Source: Halomonas sp. GT
GTDB lineage: Bacteria > Pseudomonadota > Gammaproteobacteria > Pseudomonadales > Halomonadaceae
Length of the DNA stretch: 64,000 nt
Direction: 5' to 3'
Assembly: GCF_002082565.1 (NCBI RefSeq)
Contig: NZ_CP020562.1
Coordinates: 1,922,001-1,986,000 of the forward strand
Positions 1 to 11,800 of this stretch are shown here, in pieces. A program made the translations under genes and the position numbers. A model generated the notes under the pieces. It was not told where the DNA came from. It worked only from the letters and a program-made list of their open reading frames with translations, and did no database searches. Position 1 is the stretch's first letter. Each line of letters begins with the position of its first letter.

Positions 1-1101
1 CGTAAACATCCCCATAAAATATCCGCGGGCCTACTTCAAGATTTAGAAACGCCGGAACAAATTGCTGAAGGAATACGTCAGCTGGGCGATAAGGTGCGCG
101 AGAAATTCCCAGAATATGCTATTCGCGAATACTGTTTGCAACCAATGCAGCGTGGGAAGCATTCAATGCAGATCTGTGCCGGAATCACTCGTGACCCCGT
201 GTTCGGTCCGTTGATTGTTTTCGGTATAGGCGGCTACAAAGTGAACGTGCTAGCGGACCGTCAGATTGCGCTTCCACCGCTGAACATGAGTTTGGCCGCG
301 GACGTGGTAGGTAGAACCCATGCAGCTTCATTAATTCGCGAGCATTCGGCCGACCCCGAACGGGATATCCAGCGGCTCTGCCAGCTGTTGGTTAAGCTAT
401 CCCAAATGGCGTCTGACTTGGGCGACTTGAGGGGGCTTGAACTCAATCCTTTGCTGCTGAACCGTGATGGGATGTTAGCAGTGGATTTTGCCATGGACTT
501 AGGCACGCCCGCGCGTTTTGCCATCATGCCTTATCCTGAAGAGCTACGTGAGTGGGTAACGCTGAAAAATGGATGGCGGGTAGAGGTTCGCCCCATCCGC
601 GCGGAAGATGCCCCTCTGATTACGACGTTCCATCGACAGTTATCAGAGGAAAGTATTCGTTTTCGTTATTTTCACAATAAATCCAGCTTAACCCAGCGTG
701 ATTTGTCGATTCTGTCGCATATCAACTACGATCGGCAGATGGCTTTTATTGCCGAGCATCAGCACGATGACGGCAGTAAAGAGATGTTGGGTGTTGTTCG
801 GGTATGGAATGATCCCGATAATATTCGCACGGAATTTTCGGTCATTATCCGTGACGATTTGCAGGGGCTGGGTATTGGTAGTCTGTTAATGAAAAAAATG
901 ATCGATTACTGCACCAATATTGGCACCCTCGAAATGATCGGCAAAATCATGGTAGATAACCACCCCATGCGCGCCTTGATGAAGCACTTGGGCTTTAGAT
1001 GTCGCTATAACATGGAGGAGCAGGTGATTGATGCCGTGCTTAGGTTGAACGAACCTGAAAGTGAATGGCAGCGCCACCGGTTAGAGAGTCAGCCTGACTA
1101 G
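1..1101 (+). CDS. Pat-type GNAT acetyltransferase fused to acyl-CoA synthetase-like region (5' truncated)
   Basis: The frame is open from base 1 to the stop at 1101, so the gene begins upstream and only the last 366 codons are seen; the GTG at 94 is internal. The first part (to about residue 170 of the fragment) resembles the ATP-grasp-like beta region of NDP-forming acyl-CoA synthetases (FGIGGYKVNV, then LRGLELNPLLLNRDG). The second part is a GNAT acetyltransferase domain with the acetyl-CoA loop RDDLQGLGIGSLLMKK. This order is that of the Pat/YfiQ lysine acetyltransferases, which acetylate and silence acetyl-CoA synthetase and other enzymes. The family is about 800-900 residues, so more than half is missing. 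Function is assigned by family; the substrate is inferred. Confidence 0.85.
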   Translation, partial: RKHPHKISAGLLQDLETPEQIAEGIRQLGDKVREKFPEYAIREYCLQPMQRGKHSMQICAGITRDPVFGPLIVFGIGGYKVNVLADRQIALPPLNMSLAADVVGRTHAASLIREHSADPERDIQRLCQLLVKLSQMASDLGDLRGLELNPLLLNRDGMLAVDFAMDLGTPARFAIMPYPEELREWVTLKNGWRVEVRPIRAEDAPLITTFHRQLSEESIRFRYFHNKSSLTQRDLSILSHINYDRQMAFIAEHQHDDGSKEMLGVVRVWNDPDNIRTEFSVIIRDDLQGLGIGSLLMKKMIDYCTNIGTLEMIGKIMVDNHPMRALMKHLGFRCRYNMEEQVIDAVLRLNEPESEWQRHRLESQPD

Positions 1102-1120
1102 GTTACTTCTAACACAAATA

Positions 1121-1150
1121 GGCCTGCCTCAAACTCCTAAGAGGCAGGCC
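1121..1150. terminator. hairpin between pat-like gene and pdxH
   Basis: A perfect 10-bp inverted repeat (GGCCTGCCTC / GAGGCAGGCC) with a 10-base loop sits just after the stop of the upstream gene and between two converging genes. It has no strong T-tract on either side, so it is a likely but not textbook terminator. Confidence 0.55.
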
Positions 1151-1224
1151 CATCCATGGGGTGGGTAAAAGCGAGTGGAGATAATGTCTAAATTAATAAG
1201 CCATTAAATTAATGGATTTCTTAA

Positions 1225-1869
1225 TTAAGGAGCTAAGCGGAAGCGGCTCCAATCGCCGCCGTCACGCCGTTCAAAGCGTAGGCGATCGTGAAGACGGCTG
1301 GGTTGCCCCTGCCAGAACTCAATCATTTCAGGATTAACTCGATAGCCACCCCAGTGATTCGGACGCGGAATATCTTGCCCTTCGTACGCTTGTTCAAAGC
1401 GTTTTTGCCGCTCTTCAATCCAATTGCGATCAGGGATTACGACACTCTGGGTAGCAATCCAGGCACCCAACTGGCTACCACGTGGCCGACTGGAAAAGTA
1501 TTCATCAGACTCCTCGTGTGCCACTTGTTCTACTGGTCCTTCAATACGGACTTGTCGTGACAACGAAGGCCACCAAAAGGTGATGGCAGCAAAAGGTACG
1601 TTACTCAGTTCACTACCTTTGTGGCTATGGTAGTTGGTGAAAAATACCATACCTTTCTCGTCAAACCCCTTGAGTAGAACAACACGGGCGTGGGGGCGTC
1701 CCTGACTATCTACCGTAGAAAGGGTCATTGCGTTACCGTCTTGTCCTTCTGTTTCCAACGCTAGACTAAACCACTCATCAAACAGCACAAAGGGATTGTC
1801 AGGGGCTTGGGCTTCATCAAGGCGGCCGCCTTCATAATCGCGCCTAATATCAGCTATATTGCGTGTCAT
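1225..1869 (-). CDS. pdxH: pyridoxamine 5'-phosphate oxidase
   Basis: FMN-dependent enzyme of the cytosol that oxidises pyridoxamine or pyridoxine 5'-phosphate to pyridoxal 5'-phosphate, the last step of PLP synthesis and salvage. The 214-residue length is normal for the family. The FMN-binding stretch RVVLLKGFD is at residues 62-70. The C-terminal signature with RLHDRLRFE (192-200) and the terminal SRFRLAP are typical of PdxH. It is transcribed away from the cytochrome b561 gene, with about 240 bases between the two starts that must hold both promoters. Nothing looks odd. Confidence 0.95.
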   Translation of the reverse strand: MTRNIADIRRDYEGGRLDEAQAPDNPFVLFDEWFSLALETEGQDGNAMTLSTVDSQGRPHARVVLLKGFDEKGMVFFTNYHSHKGSELSNVPFAAITFWWPSLSRQVRIEGPVEQVAHEESDEYFSSRPRGSQLGAWIATQSVVIPDRNWIEERQKRFEQAYEGQDIPRPNHWGGYRVNPEMIEFWQGQPSRLHDRLRFERRDGGDWSRFRLAP

Positions 1870-2106
1870 TGAATACTGCTCCCTTTAAATTTTGTTCATG
1901 GTCGCTGGTCTTTCTGTAAAGCTCAAGCCCTGTCTCTAAGCCTTGCTTACACGCTCTATTTAGAAGCCCAGCCGAGAAGTTGATGACGGTACGGGTAATG
2001 CAAAGTTGCCTGATTGTATAACGCGTCGACTGTGCTCTGTAATGCGTTATATCAGAAACATTGAAGAAATGAGAAAATGTATGAATAGAAGATAAAGGGC
2101 AACGTA

Positions 2107-2799
2107 ATGCAGAATGAAAGAAAACAGCTAGCCGTTTGGGACGTCTTTGTACGCTTATTCCATTGGTGTTTGTTGGCAGCGGTGATCATTTCGTTTTACA
2201 CCACTAAAACCAATGGCGCACCGTTTTTGTTTCCGATTGAGGTTCATGCCCAGGCAGGCTACCTCATTATTGGTTTATTGATATTTCGCGTGATATGGGG
2301 CGTAAAAGGCCCTGTTTATGCTCGTTTTAGTACGTTTATTTATGGACCAAAAGAGACGGCAATTTATGCAAACGCACTGCTGAAGCGGCGTGCACCCCGC
2401 TATGCGAGCCACAACCCTCTGGGGGGGTGGATGGTGGTTCTTTTGTTGCTCTCACTGAGTTTTCAGGCAGTGAGTGGGCTGTTTTTGAGTGACGATATCT
2501 TCTTTCAGGGCCCGTTTTACGGTTTGTTGGGCCGAGACATAAGTGGAGAGCTAGCCAGTTTGCATTCACTGAATAGTGATGTGCTGCTTATCTTAATAGG
2601 AATTCATGTTGCGGGCATCGTTGTGCATGCTCTGCAAGGAGAGCATCTAGTCGCTGCGATGGTGACGGGAATCAAACGTTTCAATAGTGAACCGATTGAT
2701 ATAAAACCTGCCCGCCGAACTAAGCATCGCCTGTTTGCGCTAGGTGCTTTTTTAGTTGCGGCGGGCGTTTGTGGCTGGTTGTGGTTTTATCCCCACTGA
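2107..2799 (+). CDS. cytochrome b561 family membrane protein
   Basis: Four-helix diheme b-type cytochrome of the inner membrane, related to the cytochrome b subunits of hydrogenases. Such proteins pass electrons between quinol and a periplasmic or membrane partner. The opening WDVFVRLFHWCLL carries the first heme-ligand histidine; further histidines lie in EVHAQAGYL and near IGIHVAGIVVHALQ. A fifth hydrophobic segment (about 207-227) ends the protein. The start ATG at 2107 is preceded by AAAGGGCAACGTA. No cytochrome c gene accompanies it, so the redox partner is unknown. Confidence 0.85.
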   Translation: MQNERKQLAVWDVFVRLFHWCLLAAVIISFYTTKTNGAPFLFPIEVHAQAGYLIIGLLIFRVIWGVKGPVYARFSTFIYGPKETAIYANALLKRRAPRYASHNPLGGWMVVLLLLSLSFQAVSGLFLSDDIFFQGPFYGLLGRDISGELASLHSLNSDVLLILIGIHVAGIVVHALQGEHLVAAMVTGIKRFNSEPIDIKPARRTKHRLFALGAFLVAAGVCGWLWFYPH

Positions 2800-2823
2800 T
2801 ATTTCTAGCAAACAGAGCGCTAG

Positions 2824-4363
<1,540 letters not shown>

Positions 4364-4484
4364 GCCCACTCCTTTGATTATGTTGGCTATCAGCGTGGCG
4401 TTAGATGTTGATGAAAACAAGTCTTAAGCAATGTCGGCGGGTTTGCTAGGATAAGGGCATTAGACCCTGTTATAGGAGCCTGTT

Positions 4485-5075
4485 ATGAATCAATCACTTC
4501 GTGATGAGATGGATTTCAGTGCGTTGGTCGGCGATGTAAAGCCGCTACCCAAGCATAACCGCGCAGATACAGGCATTCAGCGCCAGCGGCCAACAGAGGC
4601 CCAGCTAGCTCGTCGTGAAAGTGCGGAGCAGCGTCTGGAAGAGCGTAATTTTTTATCCGATGATTTTGTCGACTTGTTGCCGCCTTTTGATCCGATTGAA
4701 TACCGCCGTGAGGGTATTCAGCAAGGCGTAGTCGATAAACTGAAACATGGTGGCTACAATGTTCAGGCTCAATTACATCTCTTACGACGGCCGTTGGCAG
4801 AGTGCCGCAGAATGCTGTTCCCGTTTATTCAAGAAGCTTACTTTCACGACCTTCGCTCTGTGCTCATTGTGCATGGGCGAGGTCGAGAAATAGATAGTCC
4901 TGCGAATGTCCTGCGTTCCTATTTGGCTAAATGGCTTACTCAATTCGATGAAGTGCAAGCCTATGTTTCTGCGCAGCCTTCGGAGGGCGGCCTTGGTGCC
5001 ACCTGGGTTATGTTGCGTAAAAGTGACCGTGCCAAAGCTAACAACCGTGAGCGCCAGCAAAAACGCCGCGGTTAA
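4485..5075 (+). CDS. Smr domain protein (SmrA/YdaL type)
   Basis: A 196-residue protein with a polar N-terminal half and a C-terminal Smr (small MutS-related) domain at about 88-180. Smr domains nick DNA or cleave RNA. The signature HGRGRE (about 128-133) matches the HGxG motif of the domain. The usual LDLHG motif is degenerate here (AQLHLLRRPLAEC). Stand-alone Smr proteins of gammaproteobacteria such as YdaL have DNA endonuclease activity in vitro. AGGAG at 4472-4476 precedes the start. It is followed at once by a strong hairpin terminator, so it appears monocistronic. Confidence 0.85.
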   Translation: MNQSLRDEMDFSALVGDVKPLPKHNRADTGIQRQRPTEAQLARRESAEQRLEERNFLSDDFVDLLPPFDPIEYRREGIQQGVVDKLKHGGYNVQAQLHLLRRPLAECRRMLFPFIQEAYFHDLRSVLIVHGRGREIDSPANVLRSYLAKWLTQFDEVQAYVSAQPSEGGLGATWVMLRKSDRAKANNRERQQKRRG

Positions 5076-5096
5076 CCTGCCATTCTTTATCACGCA

Positions 5097-5130
5097 AAAG
5101 GGCAGCCGAGAAGCTGCCCTTTCTGTTTCT
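5097..5130. terminator. bidirectional intrinsic terminator
   Basis: A perfect 10-bp stem AAAGGGCAGC / GCTGCCCTTT (5097-5106 and 5113-5122) with a 6-base loop, followed by a T-rich stretch on the plus strand and with an A run on the left arm. It lies between the converging smr and DUF934 genes and can serve both. Confidence 0.85.
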
Positions 5131-5155
5131 ACTTCTATCTCGGTACCGTTTGGCG

Positions 5156-5707
5156 CTACTGCTTGTTGTCCGCTAGGCGACGCTCGAATAATGCTTGGCG
5201 TTGCTCAACATCGGTTTGGTAGCGAACACTAAACATGTTTAACGCACGTATAGCATCGTCGGGATGTTGATCATCACGTAGAGCCATGGAAGTAAAACCA
5301 CAGCGGCGCATATAATCCAACTGGTCGACCAGAACATCACCGACTGCACGTACTTCACCAGTGTAGCTGTAGCGTTCACGAAGCAAACGAGCAAGCGTGT
5401 AGCCACGTCCATCCGTAAATGCTGGAAAATCGATGGCTATGGCACTGGTGCTGCTTAGCTGCTGGCCAAGCTCCGTGGTTAACTCGGTATCACTTGAAAG
5501 CAGCGGTGCTAGCTCGACATCGTCTTGGTTCGCTTGCCAGAGTGCCAACGGCACAAAGGCAGGGCGTTGCTCAGGAAGCGTATCTGCGTCATAGGACACA
5601 CACCACGCATTCTCTGCTGCCAATTCACCATCAGCGATCAGGTGATCGACATGTACCGGCGTGAGCTCAACCGCGTCAGTCTGAGTGTCATTGCTGGGCA
5701 TAAACAC
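5156..5707 (-). CDS. DUF934 protein, sulfite reductase partner
   Basis: A 183-residue cytosolic protein of the DUF934 family, which is regularly encoded beside nitrite/sulfite reductase hemoprotein genes and is presumed to help sulfur assimilation. The conserved core is AIDFPAFTDGRGYTLARLLRER (split here by reading: AIDFPAFTDGRGYT then LARLLRERY) and VGDVLVDQLDYMRRCGF. Its start overlaps the end of the reductase gene by about 20 bases, so the two are surely cotranscribed. The molecular role is not established. Confidence 0.85.
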   Translation of the reverse strand: MFMPSNDTQTDAVELTPVHVDHLIADGELAAENAWCVSYDADTLPEQRPAFVPLALWQANQDDVELAPLLSSDTELTTELGQQLSSTSAIAIDFPAFTDGRGYTLARLLRERYSYTGEVRAVGDVLVDQLDYMRRCGFTSMALRDDQHPDDAIRALNMFSVRYQTDVEQRQALFERRLADNKQ

Positions 5708-7346
5708 GCTCCTTAAAGGGTTTTAAGCCAATACGACGATAGGTGTCGAGAAACCGCTCGTCTTCGTGACGTTCAGCCACGTAGACTTGAAGTACCTTAT
5801 CGACAACGTCCGGCACGTCTTCGCGGTAGAAAGAGGGCCCTAGGATTTTACCTAGCGAGGCATCGTCAGTTGAGTTACCACCAATTGAAATTTGGTAATA
5901 CTCTTCGCCTTTTTTGTCGACGCCAAGTATGCCGATGTGACCAACGTGGTGATGCCCACAGGCGTTCATGCAGCCTGAGATGTTGAGATCCAGTGGACCG
6001 AGGTCATAGAGGAAATCCAGGTCTTCAAACCGCTCCTGTAGTGCTTGAGCGATTGGAATGGAGACCGCATTGGCCAAGCCACAGTAGTCACCGCCAGGGC
6101 AGCAGATTATGTCGTTCAGCGTGCCCACTGTTGGGTTGGCCATGCCCAGTGCATCAAGCTCTTTCCAGAGTGCTTCCAGCTCATCGACGGGAACATCAGA
6201 CAGCACTAAGTTTTGCTCGTGGGTCACGCGCACTTCACCGAAGCTATAGCGATCGGCCAAGTCGGCGACGGCTTCCATTTGATCCGCTGTGACATCACCA
6301 GGTGCGTGTTCGCGGCGCTTAAGCGATAACGTCACTGCTTTATAACCTGGGACTTTGTGGTCGGTGACGTTATTCGTCACAAAGCGGGCCAAGCTACGAT
6401 TTTCGCTGCGTAACTGTTCGAAATCGGCAATAGCACTCTCAGCAACCAGACGACGCTCTGGCTCAGGGAAGTGGATCTTGGCCGCATCAACTGCTGCTTG
6501 GTTGAGTGTTTGCGGGCCATCTTTAAGATGCGCCCACTCTTCGTCAACGCGACGGCGAAACTCTTCAATACCGAGCGCTTTGACGAGAATTTTAATACGT
6601 GCTTTAAACTTGTTATCGCGGCGACCAAATTGGTTATACACGCGAACACATGCTTCCAGATACGTTAACAGATGCTGCCAGGGAAGGTCTTCGCGCACTA
6701 CGTCGCCAATCATAGGTGTGCGGCCAAGGCCGCCACCTGCTAGCACTTTAATGCGCACGTCACCGTCTTCGTTACGCCATAGCCTTAGGCCGATATCATG
6801 CACTTGGATAGCCGCACGATCCTGTGCGGCACCGCTGACAGCAATTTTAAATTTGCGCGGCAGGTAGGCGAACTCTGGATGTAAGGTTGACCACTGACGA
6901 ATTAGCTCACACCAAGGGCGTGGGTCTTCCACTTCATCCCCCGCGATACCGGCAAACTGGTCACTGGTGGTATTGCGGATGCAGTTGCCGCTGGTTTGGA
7001 TAGCGTGCATTTGTACTTTGGCGAGGTCTGCCAAAATATCGGGCACGTCTTCCAATGCGGGCCAGTTCAGCTGCAAGTTTTGCCGAGTCGTGAAGTGGCC
7101 ATAGCCACGGTCATAGCGGCGGGTAATGTCCGCTAACGCGCGAAGCTGCTTGCCCGCCAGCATGCCGTAGGGGATGGCGATTCGCAGCATTGGCGCATGC
7201 TTCTGAATATACAGGCCGTTTTGGAGTCGCAGCGGGCGAAACTCTTCTTCTCCCAAACGTCCGGCGCGGTAGCGGTCCATTTGGTCACGAAACTGAGCAA
7301 CGCGCTCGTCAACCAACGTTTGGTCGTGAATATCATAACGGTACAT
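5688..7346 (-). CDS. nitrite/sulfite reductase hemoprotein (CysI-like)
   Basis: Siroheme/4Fe-4S enzyme that reduces sulfite to sulfide for cysteine synthesis. Two ferredoxin-like half domains are visible, each with the siroheme-facing pattern (FTTRQNLQLNW near 75-85 and RVTHEQNLVLSDV in the second half). The cluster ligands are C-x5-C in CCPGGDYCGLA and C-x3-C in SGCMNACGHH. The start at 7346 (552 residues) is preferred because AGGATC precedes it; an ATG at 7379 adds 11 residues without such a site. No cysJ flavoprotein is adjacent, so electrons may come from ferredoxin or a distant reductase. Nitrite reduction is an alternative, but the DUF934 neighbour favours sulfite. Confidence 0.9.
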   Translation of the reverse strand: MYRYDIHDQTLVDERVAQFRDQMDRYRAGRLGEEEFRPLRLQNGLYIQKHAPMLRIAIPYGMLAGKQLRALADITRRYDRGYGHFTTRQNLQLNWPALEDVPDILADLAKVQMHAIQTSGNCIRNTTSDQFAGIAGDEVEDPRPWCELIRQWSTLHPEFAYLPRKFKIAVSGAAQDRAAIQVHDIGLRLWRNEDGDVRIKVLAGGGLGRTPMIGDVVREDLPWQHLLTYLEACVRVYNQFGRRDNKFKARIKILVKALGIEEFRRRVDEEWAHLKDGPQTLNQAAVDAAKIHFPEPERRLVAESAIADFEQLRSENRSLARFVTNNVTDHKVPGYKAVTLSLKRREHAPGDVTADQMEAVADLADRYSFGEVRVTHEQNLVLSDVPVDELEALWKELDALGMANPTVGTLNDIICCPGGDYCGLANAVSIPIAQALQERFEDLDFLYDLGPLDLNISGCMNACGHHHVGHIGILGVDKKGEEYYQISIGGNSTDDASLGKILGPSFYREDVPDVVDKVLQVYVAERHEDERFLDTYRRIGLKPFKERVYAQQ

Positions 7347-7484
7347 GTGGCACGATCCTGCTAAAAGCGAAATGGTCACGTCGAGACGGACGGTAATGTG
7401 CCGTCACCTTAACGCGGGCGTCATATTCTACAAAAGAATATATAATTATCTTTTTATCGCTAAATGGTATTTAAAGTTCATAAG

Positions 7485-8801
7485 TCATAGCGCTTGAGCT
7501 AGCCAGCGTCGACGCTGCCATACCCATAAGAAGCTGCTGGAATTGAGTGCACGATAGAAGAGCTGCACTAGCCATACGCCGAGTAGCCCATATTCCAACT
7601 CAATGCCTACCCACCAGGCCAGTGGCAGAAACACTAACCACTGCATACTCAAAGTGAGCAACATCACTGTTCGCTGAGCGCCAGCGCCCATTAACGTTTG
7701 GGCCAGCACCAGTGCGGCAGCATCCAGCACTATCATTAAGCCAGTAATTTGTAAGGGAAGAGTGCCTAACTGAATAAGTGAGTGATCTTCAAAAAAAATA
7801 GCCAGAACAGTTGCCGGGAACAACAGCATAGGGAGTGCCAACACTGTCAGCAGCAAACCAGCGACGCTTAATGCGTCGATTCCCCAGCGGTGTGCTGCCT
7901 GTTGATCATCGCGCCCTAACGCTTCACCGACCAAGCTCATTGCCGCCACACCCACCCCGACTCCAGGTAAAATAAGTAGCAACGATAGATTCACTAGCAC
8001 ATGGCCGACAGCGACACTCTGCGTGCCCATCCTACCTAATAGCCAGAACAGCACCACATAGCCGGCGGCAAACCATACTTGTTGCAGTGAGTGCGGGATA
8101 GCCAAAAATAGTGTGGTCTGTAATGAACGCAATGTCAGCTTCTGTCGGGTAAGTGCGTGGGCGTTATACGTCACGTAAGCCCAAATAATCAGTCCCAGCA
8201 GTAGCGAAAGCGTCGTGCCAATACCTGCACCATTGGCACCCAGCGCTGGAAGGCCACCAATGCCATAAATTAATCCTGCACTAGCGATCACATTGAACAC
8301 ATGCACAATGACGATAATACGCAGGTAAAGGTGCGTGTGCTGCCGGCCGTTCCAGTAACCGCGAAAGCAAAGTGTTAAGGCAATCGCGGCTAACGATACA
8401 ACGCGCCAGCGGAAATACTCCACGGCAATGGTCGTCACATCATCTGCTGGCGTAATTAATTGTATTAACTGGGGAGCCTGCCACCACGCGAGACACGATA
8501 ATGGAATACCGACCATAACGGCGATCAGCAAGCCAGAGTGAAGTGAGCGTGTTAGCGGGAAGTGTTCTGCGCCCAGGTCTTGAGAGGTTTGCGACTGGAC
8601 GCTGGAAGAGAGGCCAAACACCAGCGCCGTCATCATAAACATGGCATAGCCGCCGATACCAACACCTGCCAATGCCTCTTGGCCTAAGTGGCCTACCAGC
8701 GCAGCATCAATAAGGTTGAGCATGCTCTGTGAGAGCATGCCCAGCATGATGGGTAAGGCTAAGCGCATGACCTTACCTTGGCGGCGTCCCACTGCTGACA
8801 T
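7485..8801 (-). CDS. MATE family efflux transporter
   Basis: Inner-membrane multidrug and toxin extrusion transporter, 438 residues with about 12 hydrophobic helices in two similar halves. The N-terminal LPIMLGMLSQSMLNLIDAALVGHLG is the typical first-helix region (LPIMLGMLSQ, then LIDAALVGHLG). It most resembles the DinF/NorM branch. Its ATG shares one base with the TAA of metH (TAATG), so it is translationally coupled to methionine synthase. The substrate cannot be read from sequence. Confidence 0.88.
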   Translation of the reverse strand: MSAVGRRQGKVMRLALPIMLGMLSQSMLNLIDAALVGHLGQEALAGVGIGGYAMFMMTALVFGLSSSVQSQTSQDLGAEHFPLTRSLHSGLLIAVMVGIPLSCLAWWQAPQLIQLITPADDVTTIAVEYFRWRVVSLAAIALTLCFRGYWNGRQHTHLYLRIIVIVHVFNVIASAGLIYGIGGLPALGANGAGIGTTLSLLLGLIIWAYVTYNAHALTRQKLTLRSLQTTLFLAIPHSLQQVWFAAGYVVLFWLLGRMGTQSVAVGHVLVNLSLLLILPGVGVGVAAMSLVGEALGRDDQQAAHRWGIDALSVAGLLLTVLALPMLLFPATVLAIFFEDHSLIQLGTLPLQITGLMIVLDAAALVLAQTLMGAGAQRTVMLLTLSMQWLVFLPLAWWVGIELEYGLLGVWLVQLFYRALNSSSFLWVWQRRRWLAQAL

Positions 8802-11800
8802 TAGCTAGGGTCGTAAGAGAGCACTGGCGATAGCCAGCGTTCCATTTCCACTAACGGCATCTGCTTACGTTGCGCAATCGCTTCCACTTGATCCCGGGTG
8901 ATTTTGCCGGTGGAGAAGTATTTGGACTGGGGGTGTGCGAAGTACCAGCCAGAGACCGCCGCCGCAGGCCACATGGCAAAATTTTCGGTCAGTGCCAAGC
9001 CGGTATTTTCTGTCGCATCAAGCAACCGGAACAACGTGGCCTTTTCGGTATGGTCAGGGCAGGCTGGGTAGCCGGGAGCAGGGCGGATACCCTGATATTT
9101 CTCGGCAATTAGCGCGTCATTATCCAGCGTCTCTTCCGGCACATAGCCCCAGAACTCTTTGCGCACGCGCTCGTGCATGCGCTCGGCAAACGCTTCTGCC
9201 AAACGGTCGGTTAATGCTTGCACCATGATGGCATTGTAATCGTCACCAGCTGCTTCATAGGCTTTGGAAAGTTCATCAACCCCATGGCCTGTGGTAACCG
9301 CAAAGCCACCAATCCAGTCGGCTTTGCCGCTCTCTTTAGGCGCAATAAAATCCGCAAGGCTGTAGCAAATACCGTCACGCCCTTTGGTGGTCTGCTGGCG
9401 AATGTGGTGCAAACGCTCAACTACTTCGGTGCGGCTTTCATCGGCATAGACTTCAATGACATCGTCATCGACGCTGTTAGCGGGCCACAGGCCAATGACG
9501 CCGCGCGCCTGAACACGCTTTTCGTCGATTAGCTTGCGCAGCATCACTTTGGCATCTGCAAACAAATTGCGTGCAGCTTCGCCGACTACCTTATCTTCAA
9601 GGATTTTGGGGTACTTGCCAGCGAGCTGCCAGCTCATAAAGAACGGTGTCCAATCGATGCGTTCAACCAGCTCTTCAAGATCGTAGTCGTCGAAGGTTTT
9701 GAGACCCAGCACCTGAGGTTTAACTGGAGTAAAGCTGTTCCAATCCGTGCGAAAGCGTCGTTTACGGGCTTGGGTGTAATCCAAGTCTGCGGCTTTAGGG
9801 CGGCGTTTGGCGTTACGCTCACGCACTTTTTCGTACTCTTCGCGAATCTCGGCAACGTAGGCGGCTTTAAGGTTCGGCGCCAGTAAACGGCCTGCAACGC
9901 CAACCGCTCGGGAGGCATCAGTTACATAAATCACGGGGTGATCGTATTGTGGCTCAATTTTTACGGCTGTATGGGCTTTTGAGGTAGTGGCACCACCAAT
10001 GAGCAGCGGCAGATCCATGCCTCTGCGCTTCATTTCTTTAGCAACATGCACCATCTCATCAAGCGATGGGGTAATCAGCCCAGAAAGCCCAATGATGTCA
10101 GCATTGTGGTCTTGGGCTGCTTGCAGAATTTTTTCGGTGGGCACCATCACGCCAAGGTCGATGACTTCATAGTTATTACACTGCAGTACCACGCCGACAA
10201 TGTTTTTGCCGATATCGTGAACATCGCCTTTAACCGTGGCCATTACGATCTTACCTTTGGCCTTGGTCTCTTCGCTTTTTTCCGCTTCGATATAGGGAAT
10301 CAGGTAGGCAACCGCCTGCTTCATGACGCGAGCCGACTTAACTACCTGAGGTAGGAACATTTTTCCGGCACCAAACAGGTCGCCAACCACGTTCATGCCA
10401 TCCATTAACGGGCCTTCGATCACCTCGATGGGCCTAGCGGCCTCGGCGCGAGCCTGTTCGGTGTCCTCTTCTATATATGCAGTTACGCCTTTAACCAACG
10501 CATGCTCGATACGCTTATTCACTGGCCAACTGCGCCACTCCAGGTCTTCTTTTTTGGCGGCGCCGCTGCCATCGCCCTTGTACTTGTCGGCAAGGTCAAG
10601 CAGCCGCTCGGTACCATCGCTACGGCGGTTGAGTACGACGTCTTCTACCGCATCACGCAGCTCAGTGGGTAAGTCATCATAAACCGCCAATTGGCCCGCA
10701 TTGACGATGCCCATGCTGAGGCCTGCACGAATGGCGTGGTAAAGGAACACCGAGTGAATAGCTTCACGAACGGGGTTATTGCCTCGAAATGAAAACGAGA
10801 CGTTCGACACGCCGCCGGAGATCATCGCGTGAGGCAGGTGCTCACGGATCCACTGGGTAGCCTCAATGAAATCGACGGCATAGTTATTGTGCTCATCTAT
10901 GCCGGTCGCGATAGCAAAGATATTAGGATCGAAAATAATATCTTCCGCAGGGAAACCAATGTCATCGACGAGTAAGCGGTAGGCGCGTTCACAAATCTCG
11001 GTTTTACGCGCAAAGGTATCTGCTTGGCCTTCTTCATCAAACGCCATGACCACAATGGCGGCGCCAAAGCGGCGACACTTGGTGGCTTGCTCGCGAAACG
11101 CGGCTTCACCTTCTTTCAGCGAGATCGAGTTGACCACCGCTTTGCCTTGAACGCACTTAAGGCCCGCTTCGATGATGTCCCATTTAGAGGAGTCGATCAT
11201 GATCGGAACGCGAGCGATATCGGGTTCGCCAGCGATTAAATTAAGGAAACGAACCATCGCTTCCTGGGACTCCAACATGCCTTCGTCCATGTTGATGTCG
11301 ATAATTTGCGCGCCGTTCTCGACCTGCTCTAAGGCGACTTCAAGCGCGGTTGTGAAGTCTTCTTCGACGATCAGCCGCTTAAAGCGTGCCGAGCCGGTCA
11401 CGTTAGTGCGCTCACCGACATTGACAAACAGCGCGTCGGCTTCAATGTTGAAGGGCTCTAAGCCAGACAGTCGGCACGCATGACTACGCTTTGCAACCTT
11501 GCGGGGCGCCATCGAGCTGACTGCCTCAGCGATGGCTCGAATATGCTCAGGGGTTGAGCCACAGCAACCCCCAATAATATTGACCAGTCCGCTTTCTGCG
11601 AACTCGCTGACAATGGCCGCCATTTCCTCTGGGGTTTGGTCATACTCACCAAACTCATTGGGTAGACCCGCATTGGGGTGCGCAGAAACAAAGGTATCGG
11701 CTTTAGTGGAAAGCTCTTCGATGTAAGGGCGCAGCTCTTCCGCACCTAGAGCACAGTTCAAGCCAACTGAGAGCGGCTGAGCGTGGCGAACAGAGTTCCA

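Noticed and set aside
6355..6867. 170-codon plus-strand frame opposite the sulfite reductase gene
   Set aside because: It is low-complexity Arg/Ser-rich antisense translation of a well-supported gene.
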